DNA from: Cristatella mucedo
Taxonomy: Eukaryota; Bryozoa; Phylactolaemata; Cristatellidae
Assembly: GCA_009760855.2 (NCBI GenBank)
Contig: WPIO01000194.1
Span: forward strand, 331,022 to 395,021
DNA length: 64,000 nt
Reading direction: 5' to 3'
Shown in pieces: positions 35,801 through 47,248 of this stretch (position 1 is its first letter; each line of letters starts with the position of its first letter). The translations under genes were made by a program, and so were the position numbers. The notes under the pieces were generated by a model. It worked only from the letters and a program-made list of their open reading frames with translations, was not told where the DNA came from and did not search any database.

Positions 35801-36600
35801 TGCTAGTGCTAGTTGTGGTCGAGAATTTCAGACGCTGACTAGACGGCAGCTGGCCACCATGTCAGTCGGAATGAGAAAAGTTGCCTGGCTTAGTTCGTAA
35901 TGCTCAAACTTCGGACGATGCGAGCATTTTGAATTGAGAGGAAGGAAGATAAACGGTCTACTAGTTGGACGCATTAGTGCAGCTCTCAGGCCAGCAGACT
36001 CATTCGAAAGAGAACTCTGCATTACATTTATTGATTGAATTACCAGCATCTCAATTACTCAGTTAAGCGAAGCCATGTTACGGTCGTTTAACTGCTTATC
36101 TTCGAAAAAACGGTTACATAAGGATGCATCAAATTTGGTATTTTGAGGTGAGACTGAGGATCAATACCTCATACTATTTTCACACGTTACATCATCCAAA
36201 ATCAACAGTAATTCAGCTGAAGCCGGTTAATTTCTTACTTTGCTAACGGCAAACCTGCTACTAACTACAGCAACGTCAAGAATAAATAAAATGCACAAAC
36301 CCATTGGTTGCAATGGAGCAGAAATAAACGTTAGGATATATGATAAAATGGATTACGCAGGTCCAACATAGTTATTTCCTGGTATACAAATTTGGAATAC
36401 TTTCTTCTCCTGGCCAGGACATAGCCACAATATGGAAGTTGTGGTTGCTAAATGGTAAACTTGAGAATAATTTCAGCATTTAAAAGGCTCCGACTACAAA
36501 TTTCTTGAAAGGCTAGCATAATTTATTTAAAAGTTGTTGTAACCGCTGCTGTTGTTTGAACTGTTTACATCACCTTAAAATGCGTTCCAAATATTTTATT
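35801..36600. other. No recognisable gene
   Basis: AT-rich unique sequence. The only frame (35828-36049, minus) has no motif. Confidence 0.45.
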
Positions 36601-36604
36601 CACA

Positions 36605-38860
36605 CAGACTCCTCAAGCAGCAGCCAGGTCAGCTACTTGCTTGACTGTATGGGGAAATTTAATGTTGTCCAACGAGTTGATCATGCCATTCACATCGGTG
36701 GTCATATCCGAGATCTCGTAGATCTTATCACTGAATTCTTTTGTGTATTCGTGGCCGTCATTTGTAACTCTTCTCTGGAAAAAACGCATACTCAATTCTT
36801 CAAATCGGCTATCACTATAACAATATTTAAGATGTCTGAATTACATCCATAGGTTCTTGCTAACTATCTTCCAGCATCCCTTCTCAATTTTTCAATAAGG
36901 AATTACTGAAGAAATCTTGGTTAAGCACCTAGTAGAACATACAAGAAGCAAGATAATGCCTTTAAAATTTCAATCTAGTTTCATAAGGTAGCAATCCACT
37001 GAAACTTCTCTACTTTGAATAACCAATGGCATGAAATGCAGCAACAATGACGGAAATGGCACTGCCCTAGCTCTACTTAATCTATCAGCTGCATTCGGCA
37101 CCTGTCATCACGATGTCTTACTTGAACGATTGAACGTAACGATCAATCTTGTAGACGAGGCACTGACGTGTTTAAATCGTACTTGTCTGATCCCATTCAA
37201 TCCGTGTCCTGTTGGGGTATTACTAATAATGCTAATAATACTAATGTACTTGATAAAGCACCCTCAGGTAAGCTAGTATCCGTCTAGATGCTTTAAATTT
37301 GTTCCACGGGAAAAGCGATTGAATGGTGAGTAATATCATGCTTGATGTACAAAATGAGTAGCCTGGTTAGGGGTTACATACTCAGGGTCAGCATGCAAGT
37401 GTGATTAGTGGCATCATACAAAGTTTCGGCACGCATAAGCATATACAAGACGAATCAAATTGACCAACTAAATTTTTTCCTAAATAGTTGCGTTTTCAAT
37501 TTCTTTTGAAATGTGGTCAAGTCTGGGGATGTTATGACGCAATTCAGGAGTGAGTTATAAGCTTTGAGAGCATACGAACTAAATGCACGGTCTCCAAAGT
37601 ATTTGAGCTTTGTACTACATAGTTGTAAACTGGTGGATTCTGAAAAGGGGTTTTACGATGCTTGGCCTGATGAGGGAGTAGATCTCAGAGATAGGTTGGA
37701 GCCACAGAATGAAGTGACCTCAAAGTCAGCATAAGGTTTCGTTTACCAGCCCAGTCACTTGAGGAGTCTCTGAAGTGTCTTTCGACTGTCCGTTGCTGTT
37801 CTTAGTTGATACTCATACTCTGAGAAAGGTTATTCAGGTCAATGAAATAGACTTACACTTTTCTGCTATTGGTACGCTAATGTATTTTCCAATTAAATAT
37901 TTGAAATCTGCTGCAGCAACTGATGGACTTGCAACTGATGATCTACTACATGATGCAGCAACTGATTGCCTTGCCGTCATTCGAGCCCGGATGTCAAAAC
38001 ATTCTTGAAACAAAACGATAACAGAGCTGCTACCCACATTACATCCTTTGAGTGTAGATGTATTAGAAGGCCTTGCTCTTATTTTAATAGGTGATGCTTT
38101 TGTAAGACCAACACAATGCCCTGAGAATGTAGGCGTCGTCTTTGACATCTGCCAAAATTTGAAAGCTTTGCTAAGAAGACTGCATTCATGGCCAGCCATG
38201 AAGTCCAAATTTCATCTAAAATTAGGCACTACCTTCCATGGTTGTTAGCAAAACATTTTACTAGCTCCTTAGTACTCTCTCGGCTAGCTCATTGCTATTC
38301 TCTTTTTTATGTGCTGCCACAAAAAAGCACTAGGCCACTGCAGCGGGCTATGAATATCGCTGCATGGCTAGTTTACAAGTCCTAGAGTTCTCACCATGTG
38401 TTTCCTTAGCTAAAAGAGCTAGGATGGCTACCAGTTGACCGATGTATACATAGACAGGTTCTCATGCTGACCAGCAAGGACTGCTACAGAATGGCTCCTC
38501 CGTACCTAGCTTAACTGCTACTCCAGTTTCAACCTCATCGCTTTCTCCAGTCATGGCTGGTCAATAAGCTTTCTGTTCAATTGATAAGCTTAAACACCGT
38601 TGGCGACAGAAGCTTCAGCTCTGCTGGTCCCCGACTTTACTTCAACGAATCCTATGTAACAACTGCTCCTCTCTTGCTCCCGAATGCTGCACATTTTTTT
38701 CCATTTGTATTGAACTGATACTTACATGATACTCACTGCCTCAGCTCTCCTGGATCTGCTATGCTTCTCACTTTCTCTTTTTTTGCGAATGATGAAGCCA
38801 ATTAGCTACGGAATGCGATCCGAAAGCTGCTCTGGCGATTCGTTATAAAAAAATATTCTC
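36605..38860 (+). mobile_element. LINE-B, endonuclease to 3' end, interrupted
   Basis: Pieces appear in the order of a CR1/L2-like ORF2. An APE-endonuclease C-terminal segment, YLLDCMGKFNVVQRVDHAIH then GGHIRDLVDL, is at 36633-36725. An RT segment follows at 36890-37140, with QSSFIR*QSTETSLL and then GTALALLNLSAAFGTCHHDV. LINE-A interrupts at 37205-37745. Next come a MS...LKQNDNR segment (about 37995-38020), NVGVVFDICQNLKALLRRL (38127-38183), SLVLSRLAHC then RPLQRAMNIAAWLVYKS (to 38385), a SFSSAGPRLYF segment near 38605-38640 and the 3' noncoding end to about 38860. Many stops and frameshifts: a dead copy, internally deleted between endonuclease and RT. Confidence 0.8.
37205..37745 (-). mobile_element. 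LINE-A 3' portion inserted in LINE-B
   Basis: Minus-strand tail near 37215-37300, then in reversed order the CATGCTGACCCTG.GTATG region, the ACCGTGCATTTAGTTCGTAT complement (37577-37600), the LAPAYLSDL-equivalent (about 37680) and a break at 37745. It is 5' truncated and no short target duplication was recognised. Confidence 0.82.
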
Positions 38861-39015
38861 CTGCATAGAAACCAAGGTGCTTAATATTAGATAGGGATCG
38901 AACTTGATTGCTACCTGTGGAAGCAGTCTTCTTTGCAACGCTTTCAAATTTAGGCATATGTTAAAGACGACACAGGAATTCTGAGGGCATGGTGATGGTC
39001 GCACTTCAGTATCGC
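38860..39015 (-). mobile_element. LINE-B fragment, inverted
   Basis: The minus-strand frame (38843-39025) contains CPQNSCVVFNICLNLKALQR, a match to CPENVGVVFDICQNLKALLR of the adjacent plus-strand LINE-B copy (38115-38180). The two lie head to head within 700 bp and can pair as a diverged inverted repeat. Confidence 0.7.
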
Positions 39016-39105
39016 TTTGCGGCAAACGTAAAGAGCCTAGAAAGAGATTGAGTTATGTGAGGGCACTCTATCAAGTGCTTTATTAATATTATCATTATTT
39101 TATTA
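39016..39105 (+). mobile_element. LINE-A 3' tail fragment
   Basis: GCAAACGTAAAGAGCCTAGA at 39022, GAGGGCACTCTATCAAGTGC at 39059, then ATTAATATTATC. An extreme 5'-truncated copy. Confidence 0.8.
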
Positions 39106-39259
39106 TCACCTATTAGGAGAGTAAAGCCGTATAGTACAGCCAAACGCTCATAATGACCTGAGGGCCGCAGTTCAGTTGTCATTTGGTTTCATTGATTTTG
39201 GGAAAGAACCCTGCTATGGTTCCCAATTTCTCTTTCTTACGTGAGATGAAGCCTGCTGG

Positions 39260-39502
39260 CTAAAGAATGCGACTCGCCGAGCTGCCGACTCTCCGATTCT
39301 TCCGACTCTCCGACTCGTCTGCTTCTGCCGTCGCCTCAGCTCCAGCCCTCTTCCGGCGGCCCTGGAGGTGAGGCATCAGCTGTGCTGTTATTCCGCAAGG
39401 CCATCCATCGCCGATTGCGAGGCGACCCAGCTGTAGCTTGATTTGACGGCCGGCAGTATGAAACCCATTGTGGATATGTTCCGCTTTTTTGTACAGGGTC
39501 AT
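39260..39502 (-). other. GC-rich 80-codon frame, unclassified
   Basis: Much GC-richer than its flanks. On the minus strand it encodes a basic/acidic low-complexity end (RRKRAGAEATAEADESESRK) produced partly by repeats of CGACTCTCC/GATTCTTCC at 39286-39322. The first half (GFHTAGRQIKLQLGRLAIGD) is more protein-like. It directly follows a LINE-B-like 3' segment (TGAGATGAAGCCTGCTGGCT). No family is recognised; an exon or part of an unknown repeat are both possible. Confidence 0.25.
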
Positions 39503-39509
39503 GTTAGGT

Positions 39510-40555
39510 TGACCTATTCCCCAGATCCATATTTATCTACTTTTTGAATTGTTTGTGCGATGCATGGCATTTTGAAGTGCTGTAGCTTAGCAACAGCTTA
39601 GGGTTCTCAACTTTACCATCAAACGATAGTCCAATGACTACTGTCACCTATGTCATATCTCCTAAAATAATTATGCGATCGTCGGAAACTATGGAAAATA
39701 TGATTGATTGTAGTTACATATCATTTCAGCCTTCTGGCGTGTATATTGGACCAAAGTAGATAGACTTATTTGGATCAAAAACTGGCTGTTGGTCATGCCA
39801 GGCCGTTGTCTTTCTTTCATTCACAGGTCGTAAAAATGTCGCACGTGTGTGAATAGTCACCCAATCAACGTGAAATTTGAAATACACGCTCTTAATGATG
39901 TGTTCCATGTTGATTTTCTTCGATACATAGTAACACATTCTCTTTTATTATCACGTACATGCTTTGACAGTTCAGTTGGTTTCTTTGAGTGTTTTCCCAG
40001 CAGTGGTAATTTGTACCTCAATAATTATACAGCTTCGTCAATGCTCTGCCGATCGACGTGAAATTTGGAAAGTATGTGGGCCTCACCTGCCTCTGTTTTC
40101 TCCCTTATGTGTCTAAGCATGATGGATCTGTATGCATTTGTGCTGCCACTAAATGTCCTTGAACTACGATCATGATGTCAGTCATCAGTTTGACATGTCG
40201 ATTTTTTATATATTTTGGTAGTGGTGTGGGAAACATAGGGTCGAGTGCCCTGCATCTTCTGAGTGGTTAGCTGTATTTTTAGAATGACTGGTATTGAATC
40301 TGGCAATTTGATGATAAAGCTAGGTATGGCTGAGCTGTTGTGTTATACGTGACCTTACCTTGAGCACATCATCAGAAAGTTAACACGGCAGCTATGCTAC
40401 ATCAAACAATAGCTTATGTTACCAGTGTTCGTTGTGCCAATTTGCAAGCCATTCGTTCTCTTGGTCTTTGTACAAAATCAATAAATGTACTTTGGGGCTG
40501 GGTAATTCCCTTGTGGTTAGACACATAACTACCACTACTGTTCGACACACCCGGT
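39510..40555. other. Unclassified sequence with an internal similarity
   Basis: AATCAACGTGAAATTTG (39864) and GATCGACGTGAAATTTGG (40051) are related words about 190 bp apart, each in a similar context, suggesting a worn repeat. A minus-strand frame (39726-39938) spans the first. No gene is assigned. Confidence 0.35.
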
Positions 40556-40790
40556 TAAGTGCCAAATTCCATGCACTCACCTGCTCGTTTTCTCTAATTC
40601 CTCACGTGTATGGTCTTACTCAACTGCTCTCCTGCTTTAGCCGTGCTCCCCTCATTCTATTTTGTTTGTGATGAAGTGTGTCATCAACCAAATACATACC
40701 GAAAGCCATTTAGGCTGAGAGTTAGCTATACACAATTCTCCTGGCTAACAATAACACAGGCTTAGTGGCTTTGCAGAGTTACACACCATA
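40556..40790 (+). mobile_element. LINE-B 3' end
   Basis: CTCAACTGCTCTCCTGC and GCTCCCCTCATTCTATTTTG, then GATGAAG...ATCAACCAAATACATACCGA, GGCTGAGAGTTAGCTATAC and TTAGTGGCTTTGCAGAGTTA match the ends at 5930-6100 and 45935-46112. Confidence 0.7.
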
Positions 40791-41029
40791 ATTCATATTT
40801 TTTTCTAACTTTATTAACACACCCACCAGATATTCTCCAACAATTTAATGCTATCGACGGACCATAATAACAAATTCTACACCTCTGACGACAAGTGCAT
40901 CTAATTCAATATGCAGGGCATGCCCTCCTCCACATCTAAAACTGTTTATGAATCAAATCCTCAAGATTTCTACATCGATGCTATCTGCACAGAACATTGT
41001 TTTTGCCCTGCTACTTAATCCTTCTTTCC

Positions 41030-41770
41030 GACCTCTCTTTATTAGCAGAACGTTACAACACGGCTTTAGCTTGCACGCTCGAAAAGTTTGCAAATCTGAT
41101 TAGGCCCACTGTGCAGCCTTGCCTAGATCGCTAATATTGCATTTTAAAAATTGAAATAGCTATCTTTACTTCGTTCAAGCATGAGAAACCATGCAGTTGC
41201 TGCATCACACCACTTCTTTCCGACCTACACTGGATATCAGTCAAGCAACGGATCGACTTCAAGCTTTTGTCACTTGATTTCAGGTCATTTCATTCTTTCG
41301 GTCCAGCCTATCACTCAGATCTACTTCCCCACCAGGCCAAGCATCGTACCACCTGCTTTTCGGAATCTAACAGTTTATCAATGCCTCGTACAAACATCAA
41401 TTCTATTGGAGACCATGCATTTAGTGGCTATGCTCCCAAAGCCTGGAACTCACTCCCGACTTGCGTCAGAACATCGCTAGACTCGACCAATTTTCAAAAT
41501 AACTTAAAAACACACCTATTTAAGACAACATTTAGTTGGCAACTGTTATTCGTTCTTTATGTGCTTGTGGGTGCTAACACTGTGCATGCTGCCACTAACC
41601 ATGCTTACACACTGACCTAGCACATGTCATCCCTAACCATGTTATTCATGTTGTTTATCAAGCTTGATATTACTCACCATTCAATAGCATATCCATTTAA
41701 AGCAAATGTAAGGCACCTAGAAAGAGATTGAGTTTTCCGAGGGCGCTTTATCAATTGCATTATTATTATC
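41030..41770 (+). mobile_element. LINE-A, internally deleted copy
   Basis: A segment reading ERYNTALACTLEKFANLI (about 41045-41100) resembles the linker after the endonuclease domain in CR1/L2-like ORF2. After about 80 unassigned bases the C-terminal region follows: frames 41181-41480 and 41267-41620 cover the HHFFPTYTGYQSSNGSTS and YAPKAWNSLPTCVRTS parts. The 3' noncoding region and tail (AAGGCACCTAGAAAGAGATT, GAGGGCGCTTTATCAATTGC, (ATT)n) end at 41770. Confidence 0.8.
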
Positions 41771-41879
41771 GTTGTTATTACTATTGTAGGATCAGGTATG
41801 GCAGCCAGTTGACAGACAGGGGAGGACAAATATTGACAATTCCCATCACTCCTAGCAAAGACCATGTCTAGCTCCTATA

Positions 41880-43720
41880 AACATTTCGATTACAAATGCT
41901 AGTGCCTACCATCAACAATCTCCTCAACTATGCTCATGTTAGATACTAATATATTAGCTGATTTTGTATGATGATTTGTGTCGTGGCTGAAGAGCCCTAA
42001 CTGCTATAACTGCTTCCATCATTGTTGAATGTAGGGCAGCTCAATGCTCAACTAGAACCCACAACTTGTGTGGTGAAAAGCATGTACCTCATATTCTAAG
42101 CTTATTCCCTAGCGATTCTCGTGGCGATCTAGCTCGCCGATTCTCATGCACCTACGTTAGCAAGATTAAGAAGATCAGGGAGTAACTCAGTAAGGTTGCA
42201 GCATCCATTGCAATCTCCAGTTGCACAAAAACCCCACAAGCTCTAGTGTCAACATTCAAGGAGGCCAACTGAGACCTTATTCCTGAAATAAACGCTCAGC
42301 CAAATATAAATAGTATTCCTGTAGATTATATTAAATAAAGCAAGCCTAGACCAAGAGAACTGTTGAAGCTACATACCAGTCTCTGTTCTATTCCTGTAAG
42401 TAATCTGAAAAAGATATGACAGGGCACTCGCAATCCTATACTTACATGTTAAACTACGAAGTTCCACTGTGCTTTTTATAACTTATCGCACCAAACAGTC
42501 AGCATTCGTTGAGTGCAAAACAATTTTCTGATATATTCAGGCTCTAGTCGAATCTCTCAGCTTGGTTTGCTTGAAGTTTAGGAAGAATGTTTAACTATTG
42601 ATCTTCAAGTTCTTCTCGAGCACTCATCATCTTAGCATCAATTACACTGCACTGCAATAGTTGAGATCCTATCTCACTTTATTCTGGGGTATGTCCGTGA
42701 ACGGTAGGTAATCTGAGGAACCACCGAAGTAGGCACTACCTTAAAGGTCTGTGTTTGATACGCTTCTTTCCAGAGTTTATAGTCTCCTTCTGGTCAATGC
42801 GACCTCCAGGCAAATCTATGCTTTCACTTTAAGGCAGATCATATTCAGTTGCAACGTTGCTTTGATCTCTTTCAATCCTACTGCAAGTCCAATTCTCATG
42901 GCTCCGTTTCTGGATGTATTGCTGACAGAAGCATATGGGTCGCAGCCACCTTTCTCGAATTGACGAATTGAAATCAATATACTAGTTACGGGAAAGTGGA
43001 CCTAAAAAGATGCTAAAATTGTGATTGCAATTTATAAAGCTTCTTGCTCAAACTCGACTCCACTACCATACCTCGTGTAGCATCGGCACAAAATATAGGT
43101 GTTCTATGTGAGGTGCAGTGCTGCCGTGAAGCCAGTCACCAGTCAATGGTCGAGAAAATCACGGTAGTTTATTACCGAAGCCGACAAACAGAACGTGGAC
43201 CGTATCCAAATACAGAAACATGGACTAAGAACAAGTAACAAATGGGTCCGATATATAGTAGCTCTGACTGAACACTATTGGCTGTGGTACAGCTAATCAG
43301 CTGTAGTCTGCAGCTCCAAGAATAGCCGGTCTCCTGAATCAGCCATTGATGCACTGCAGGTAAAGGTGAAATCGTCCAGCACAATGGCTGTGAAGCGGAT
43401 TCAGCCAGCATTTTATACTAAAGTGACCTTTCACTTGCAGGCATCATATGCTTCTCTGTAAATACCACCTATTTCCAGCTACGCATCATTGCTAAGAATT
43501 TGGCAAGGTTAGACAGGAATAGTAAATCTAATTTCGTCCATGCCGTTGAGATATTACATCTGGACTTCTGTAAATCACTGCTTACTGGTGGACCAGTCTC
43601 TCCCATCAGACTATTCTATTTGATAAGACAGTCTGCAAATATGCTAGTATCTCGTCTGGGTCCCAACTGCCACATCGCGGTATTCAACATAGTAGTCTCT
43701 TGGAGATGTCTACCATGTGC
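41880..43720 (+). mobile_element. LINE-A, linker to RT C-terminus, with an insert
   Basis: Starts with GTGCCTACCATCAACAATCT (41910), CTCGTGGCGATCTAGCTCGC (42118) and the pre-RT segments (near 42240-42340), continues with GTAGGCACTACCTTAAAGG.. as a decayed GVPQGSVLG region (42730), a ruined active-site area (42830) and KLDSTTIPRVASAQNIGVLC at 43047-43106. After the insert (43108-43445) the ORF resumes with NTTYFQLRIIAKNLARLDR (about 43460-43515) and NCHIA near 43670. Confidence 0.75.
43108..43445. mobile_element. ~330-bp insert in LINE-A, possible small solo LTR
   Basis: LINE-A homology stops after GGTGTTCTATGTGAG and resumes near CTTCTCTGTAAATACC. The insert has more balanced composition than its flanks. 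It can be bounded as TG...CA (TGTGAGG near 43107 to CACTTGCA near 43440) and its complement contains AATAAA (TTTATT at 43168-43173), as in the larger solo LTR. I could not find a matching target duplication, so LTR is only a suggestion. Confidence 0.4.
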
Positions 43721-44044
43721 ATGGATATATTAGGCATGCTTCTATTTAAGGCACGGCCTCTTTGGTATATCTTGCTGAAAAAACTAGTGAAGAGCTTAGC
43801 TTGACCACAGCAAAAGTAACGAGGAAAGATGTCATCCGAGATGCTCTTACGAAAACGTTTGATTGCCTGTAATAATATTTGTGGTCTAAGCATCCATTTT
43901 TCACTTTTTTTCGTGCAAGCTAGACACAGCCTTTTGGTAGAGTATATTGGTGTGGTCTAATGAAGTCATTGTTAGCCTGTCAACCGCTAGTCACGATTTT
44001 GCCTGACCTTTCAGTACATAATCACGTTAGCTCCACATTAAGTC
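43721..44044. other. Unclassified gap between two LINE-A pieces
   Basis: No motif or repeat was recognised; part of it may be worn LINE-A. Confidence 0.4.
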
Positions 44045-44330
44045 TAGTACTTTCAGCTACGTAACATGGCTAAAGTTTGGACCTGCCTAGCCAGGGATAA
44101 TAGATCCAAACTAATACCTGCATTCGTGGCATCCAGCCACAACTTCATAAACTCACTTGCTTGTCAGTATTCCAGCCTGTGCAATCAGGCACCTACAGTT
44201 CTTGCAAGCTCCACAGCAAGACTAGTATGTTGTAAGCATCAAAATTGCAACATCTCACAACTTCTGGCCGACCTGCAATGGCTCCTAAGCATGTAACATA
44301 TAGAATTGAAGGTTCTGTCGTTTTTGGCTG
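44045..44330 (+). mobile_element. LINE-A C-terminal fragment
   Basis: The frame at 44066-44296 has MAKVWTCLARDNRSKLIPAF, a NSLACQYSSLCNQAPTV segment and CKHQNCNISQLLADLQWL, aligning to 29360-29580. Confidence 0.78.
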
Positions 44331-44502
44331 TGATTTCTAAATTTTGGAGAATTCAGTTTAAATCAGGATTGCAAAAACAATATGACGTTTAGATAAGGGT
44401 CAGATAAGCGTTTATAGTAGTATTGGTGGTTGATTGCATGTCTATTTTGCTATGGAGGTCGTCGTCGTAAGCTGACCTGAAGCAAAAGAAGGCAATTAAT
44501 TA

Positions 44503-44548
44503 CTAGTGAGCATTACTAGTGAGATTACATTACTAGTGAGTATTAATT
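44503..44548. repeat. Short tandem repeat of ATTACTAGTGAG
   Basis: ATTACTAGTGAG or a close variant occurs about four times, starting near 44498, 44510, 44528 and 44540 with a GATTAC spacer; the core ACTAGT is palindromic. Confidence 0.8.
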
Positions 44549-45164
44549 ATATTAGAGTGGCATTATCTTGAGGAGAATATGCAGCTTGATGGGAAGCCAG
44601 TGTGAGTGATTGGGAAATGGTCTGGCTATTACCGGATTCTCAACAGACAGGTCTTGCCACAAAGCTTTCCACCGGTGTACCTAACACTTTGCTTGCTAAA
44701 CTATTAAAAAGTAGTAATTTGACTATTTTCAAGTGGAATACCAAGAATGCATATATCCGTATAAATTGAGTTGAATCTTAAGCTAGTGTCTACAAACATA
44801 AGACGAACCCAGGTACCGTCATATAGGTCTATAGCCACACTCCCTCAGCCTTGGTTTACAAATAAAAAATGAGCCGAACAGCCAGGAGGAAACATAATAT
44901 GATCTGCTGGGCCGAGGGGGCTTTGTAGTCCAAACAGTTCCCGTCTCCCGTCCTGCTACATTTAAACAGCAATCGATTCACGGATTTAGGATAGCCGCCA
45001 CCTAATGGCACTCATGTGTATTTTCAAAAACGCAACAGCTAAGTTAGTCTATGTGTATTTGGAACTAGTTTCGTGCTATTCTCAAGACGGTACTTTCTTC
45101 TCAACAACTAAATGACATATTTTAAAATCAGTAACTATAATATATATTGTATTGCACCCTCAGA
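44549..45164. other. No recognisable gene
   Basis: A few LINE-like words (GGGAAGCCAGTGTGAG near 44593) hint at a worn minus-strand LINE-A piece, but I cannot defend it. Confidence 0.35.
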
Positions 45165-45700
45165 TAACTGAATCTAATAGGTGCTTTACTGATGCTGTGT
45201 AGAACAAAAAACAAAATGATTGGTGGTAAAATCCATAAGCTGTAGGCACACTGCCAGCAGGTTGTAGCACGTGAAAGACTAATCGCTAAGACCCATCACA
45301 TGCTGGATAAAAAAAGAAGCATTCGAACCTTTTTCGTAAATGTCGTTGTGTCGGGGGACGTTGTGATGTGCTTCAATAGTGAGTTCCAGGCTTTGGGAGC
45401 ATTTAAACTACATACTGCCTAAAAGTGTTTTGAGGTTATACAGGGTTGAGATTGCTAAACGATTCCTGTTAGGCAAGGGAATATACGATTCTCACCCTGG
45501 TATGGAGTAGTTCTGATTTGTAGGTGGGAGCCAGAAAATGAAGGAGCCTAAAGCGATGTAACCTTAAGATTGATACCCAGCATGGTTAGGAATACGTGCA
45601 CATCGGAGTTGTGACATGTAAACTGCAAAGCTCACGAAAGATGAGCCTGGCTCCTGAGTTTTCATCAACTATAAGCACCTGATTGCACACGACAGAAGAC
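45165..45700 (-). mobile_element. LINE-A 3' portion
   Basis: In minus orientation: tail near 45160-45200 (GCACCCTCAGATAACTGAAT complement), then GAGTTCCAGGCTTTGGGAGC (45379), TAGGTGGGAGCCAGAAAATG (45522) and the CATGGTTAGGAATACGTGCA region (45581). Confidence 0.65.
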
Positions 45701-45807
45701 CACCAAAATGTGATTTTTAGAATTCAAAACGAGATGCTGCGAATACATTTATCAGTTTCGATATAGTATCTCAGACTTAGCAAGTCCGAACTCTAGAGCC
45801 ATTATAT

Positions 45808-47248
45808 TGTAATGCCGATGGCTCGGCGAGTAGGCTTAACATGCAAGTAGGCGTAACCGCCTGCTTACCAAGCGGCTTAACTTACAGCCCAAAGCAGTTC
45901 GGTGCACGACGACGTGCAGTAACCAGACTGCAAGGAACTGCTCTTCTGACTCTGCTATGCTTTCCCCTTCCTTATGATTGCATGAGACGAATTCTGTCAG
46001 CTACTGAATGCGCACCGAGAGCCGCGTAGGCTGTGTGTGTGCTATACAAAACTCTAGTGCATAACACCCACATAGTCTTTATGACTTGGTTGAGTTACAG
46101 ACTTAGATATACAAACGAGCTTTTCTGGCTTTGACCTACTTACCGTTACTAAAGATGGGCGTGAGTCCGAGGCGTGAATTAGAAAGCGATACGTGAGAAT
46201 GGGAATTTTACGGAGCTCTATTCGCAAGCACACCAAGTCGCTTCGCGTTTAGCTCAGTCGTATCTCCTCACTATTCACATGCTCTCAACAGAACCAGCAC
46301 TCTTGTGGATGGAATACGTTCATGCACTTAGGTTACCTACGTATATTGTGAAGAATGACCCGATTAAGACAATGAGCCCGAACCAGAGACTATATCTTGA
46401 CTGGAGAACTAGGGCTCCGCTTCCACCTTACGGCAGGAATACACTACACCAAGCATTCCAGCTGGTGAATGACGTCCTCGCGCTTAGGCTGCTTACGTTG
46501 CTACTGGCACGACCGAAGTAGACGTAGCACGAAATGGAGTCTAGACCCTGACCGGAGAACTAGGGCTCTGCTTCCACATTAGTGGCAGGAATACCTGACA
46601 CACTACACTAAGCACTCTTGGCGTGACCACGAGCGTGCGCACACACACTCATACACACAACAGGCAAGGCACTCAAAAAGGCACTAAAAAATGCGAGCTC
46701 TAACGCTATACGACCGTATTTGGTGGCGTCGACCGAATCCTCCTAACCCTGTCACTGCCTGCGTCTCCATCGCCGACGAACAGCCCGCCCTCCCTCGCTT
46801 TCAGAGAAATGAGTCCGGCAACTACCACCGACGGCGTCGAGATGGAGCCGAAGATGAAGTAGGACCCTAGCGAGCGGCGCCCTATCAAGATATAGCTTGC
46901 CGGAACAATGGGCTTGACAACCCAGTCAATATCAATCATCTCAGCGACCTCTGTGTCCCCTTGCTCGCAGTTCGAGAGTGCAGGTGCTCTTCACCCACTG
47001 TTTTGTTCTCACGGAAACCGTCCAGCAACTCTCGGACGGCTTTCGGCGACAGCGACCATGGGTAAGGGCTGCCCTGTTCTTAAATTGCTAGCCGGGACTA
47101 TAGGGTTGATAGTACAAGCCAATATGAATTACCTCGTGGCCCTACTACGATGGCTGCGTCCGTTGGCTTGAGGCAATAGGACAAAGGTGTTTCCTGCTGA
47201 GCAGTTCTTATGAATTCTAAAACTGAGCCAGGCCGACGCTTTGCTACA
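45808..47248 (-). mobile_element. Second solo LTR of the same family, carrying LINE-B
   Basis: It begins TGTAATGCCGATGGCTCGGC and ends CGACGCTTTGCTACA and aligns to 30106-31439 at both ends and inside, for example CCTACTTACCGTTACTAAAG (46135) against CCTGCTTACCGTTACTAAAG (30240), and the GAATCCTCCTA segment (46734 and 30868). It is more worn: the poly(A) signal is changed (complement of CTCTATTC), the 122-bp tandem array is degraded, and the flanks (ATAT and ATAA) give only a weak target duplication. It contains a LINE-B tail at about 45935-46112. Confidence 0.82.
45935..46112 (+). mobile_element. LINE-B 3' end nested in the solo LTR
   Basis: CTCTTCTGACTCTGCTATGC to GACTTGGTTGAGTTACAGAC interrupts the LTR between sequences that are contiguous in the copy at 30106-31439 (near 30210). 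It matches 5932-6100. Confidence 0.82.
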
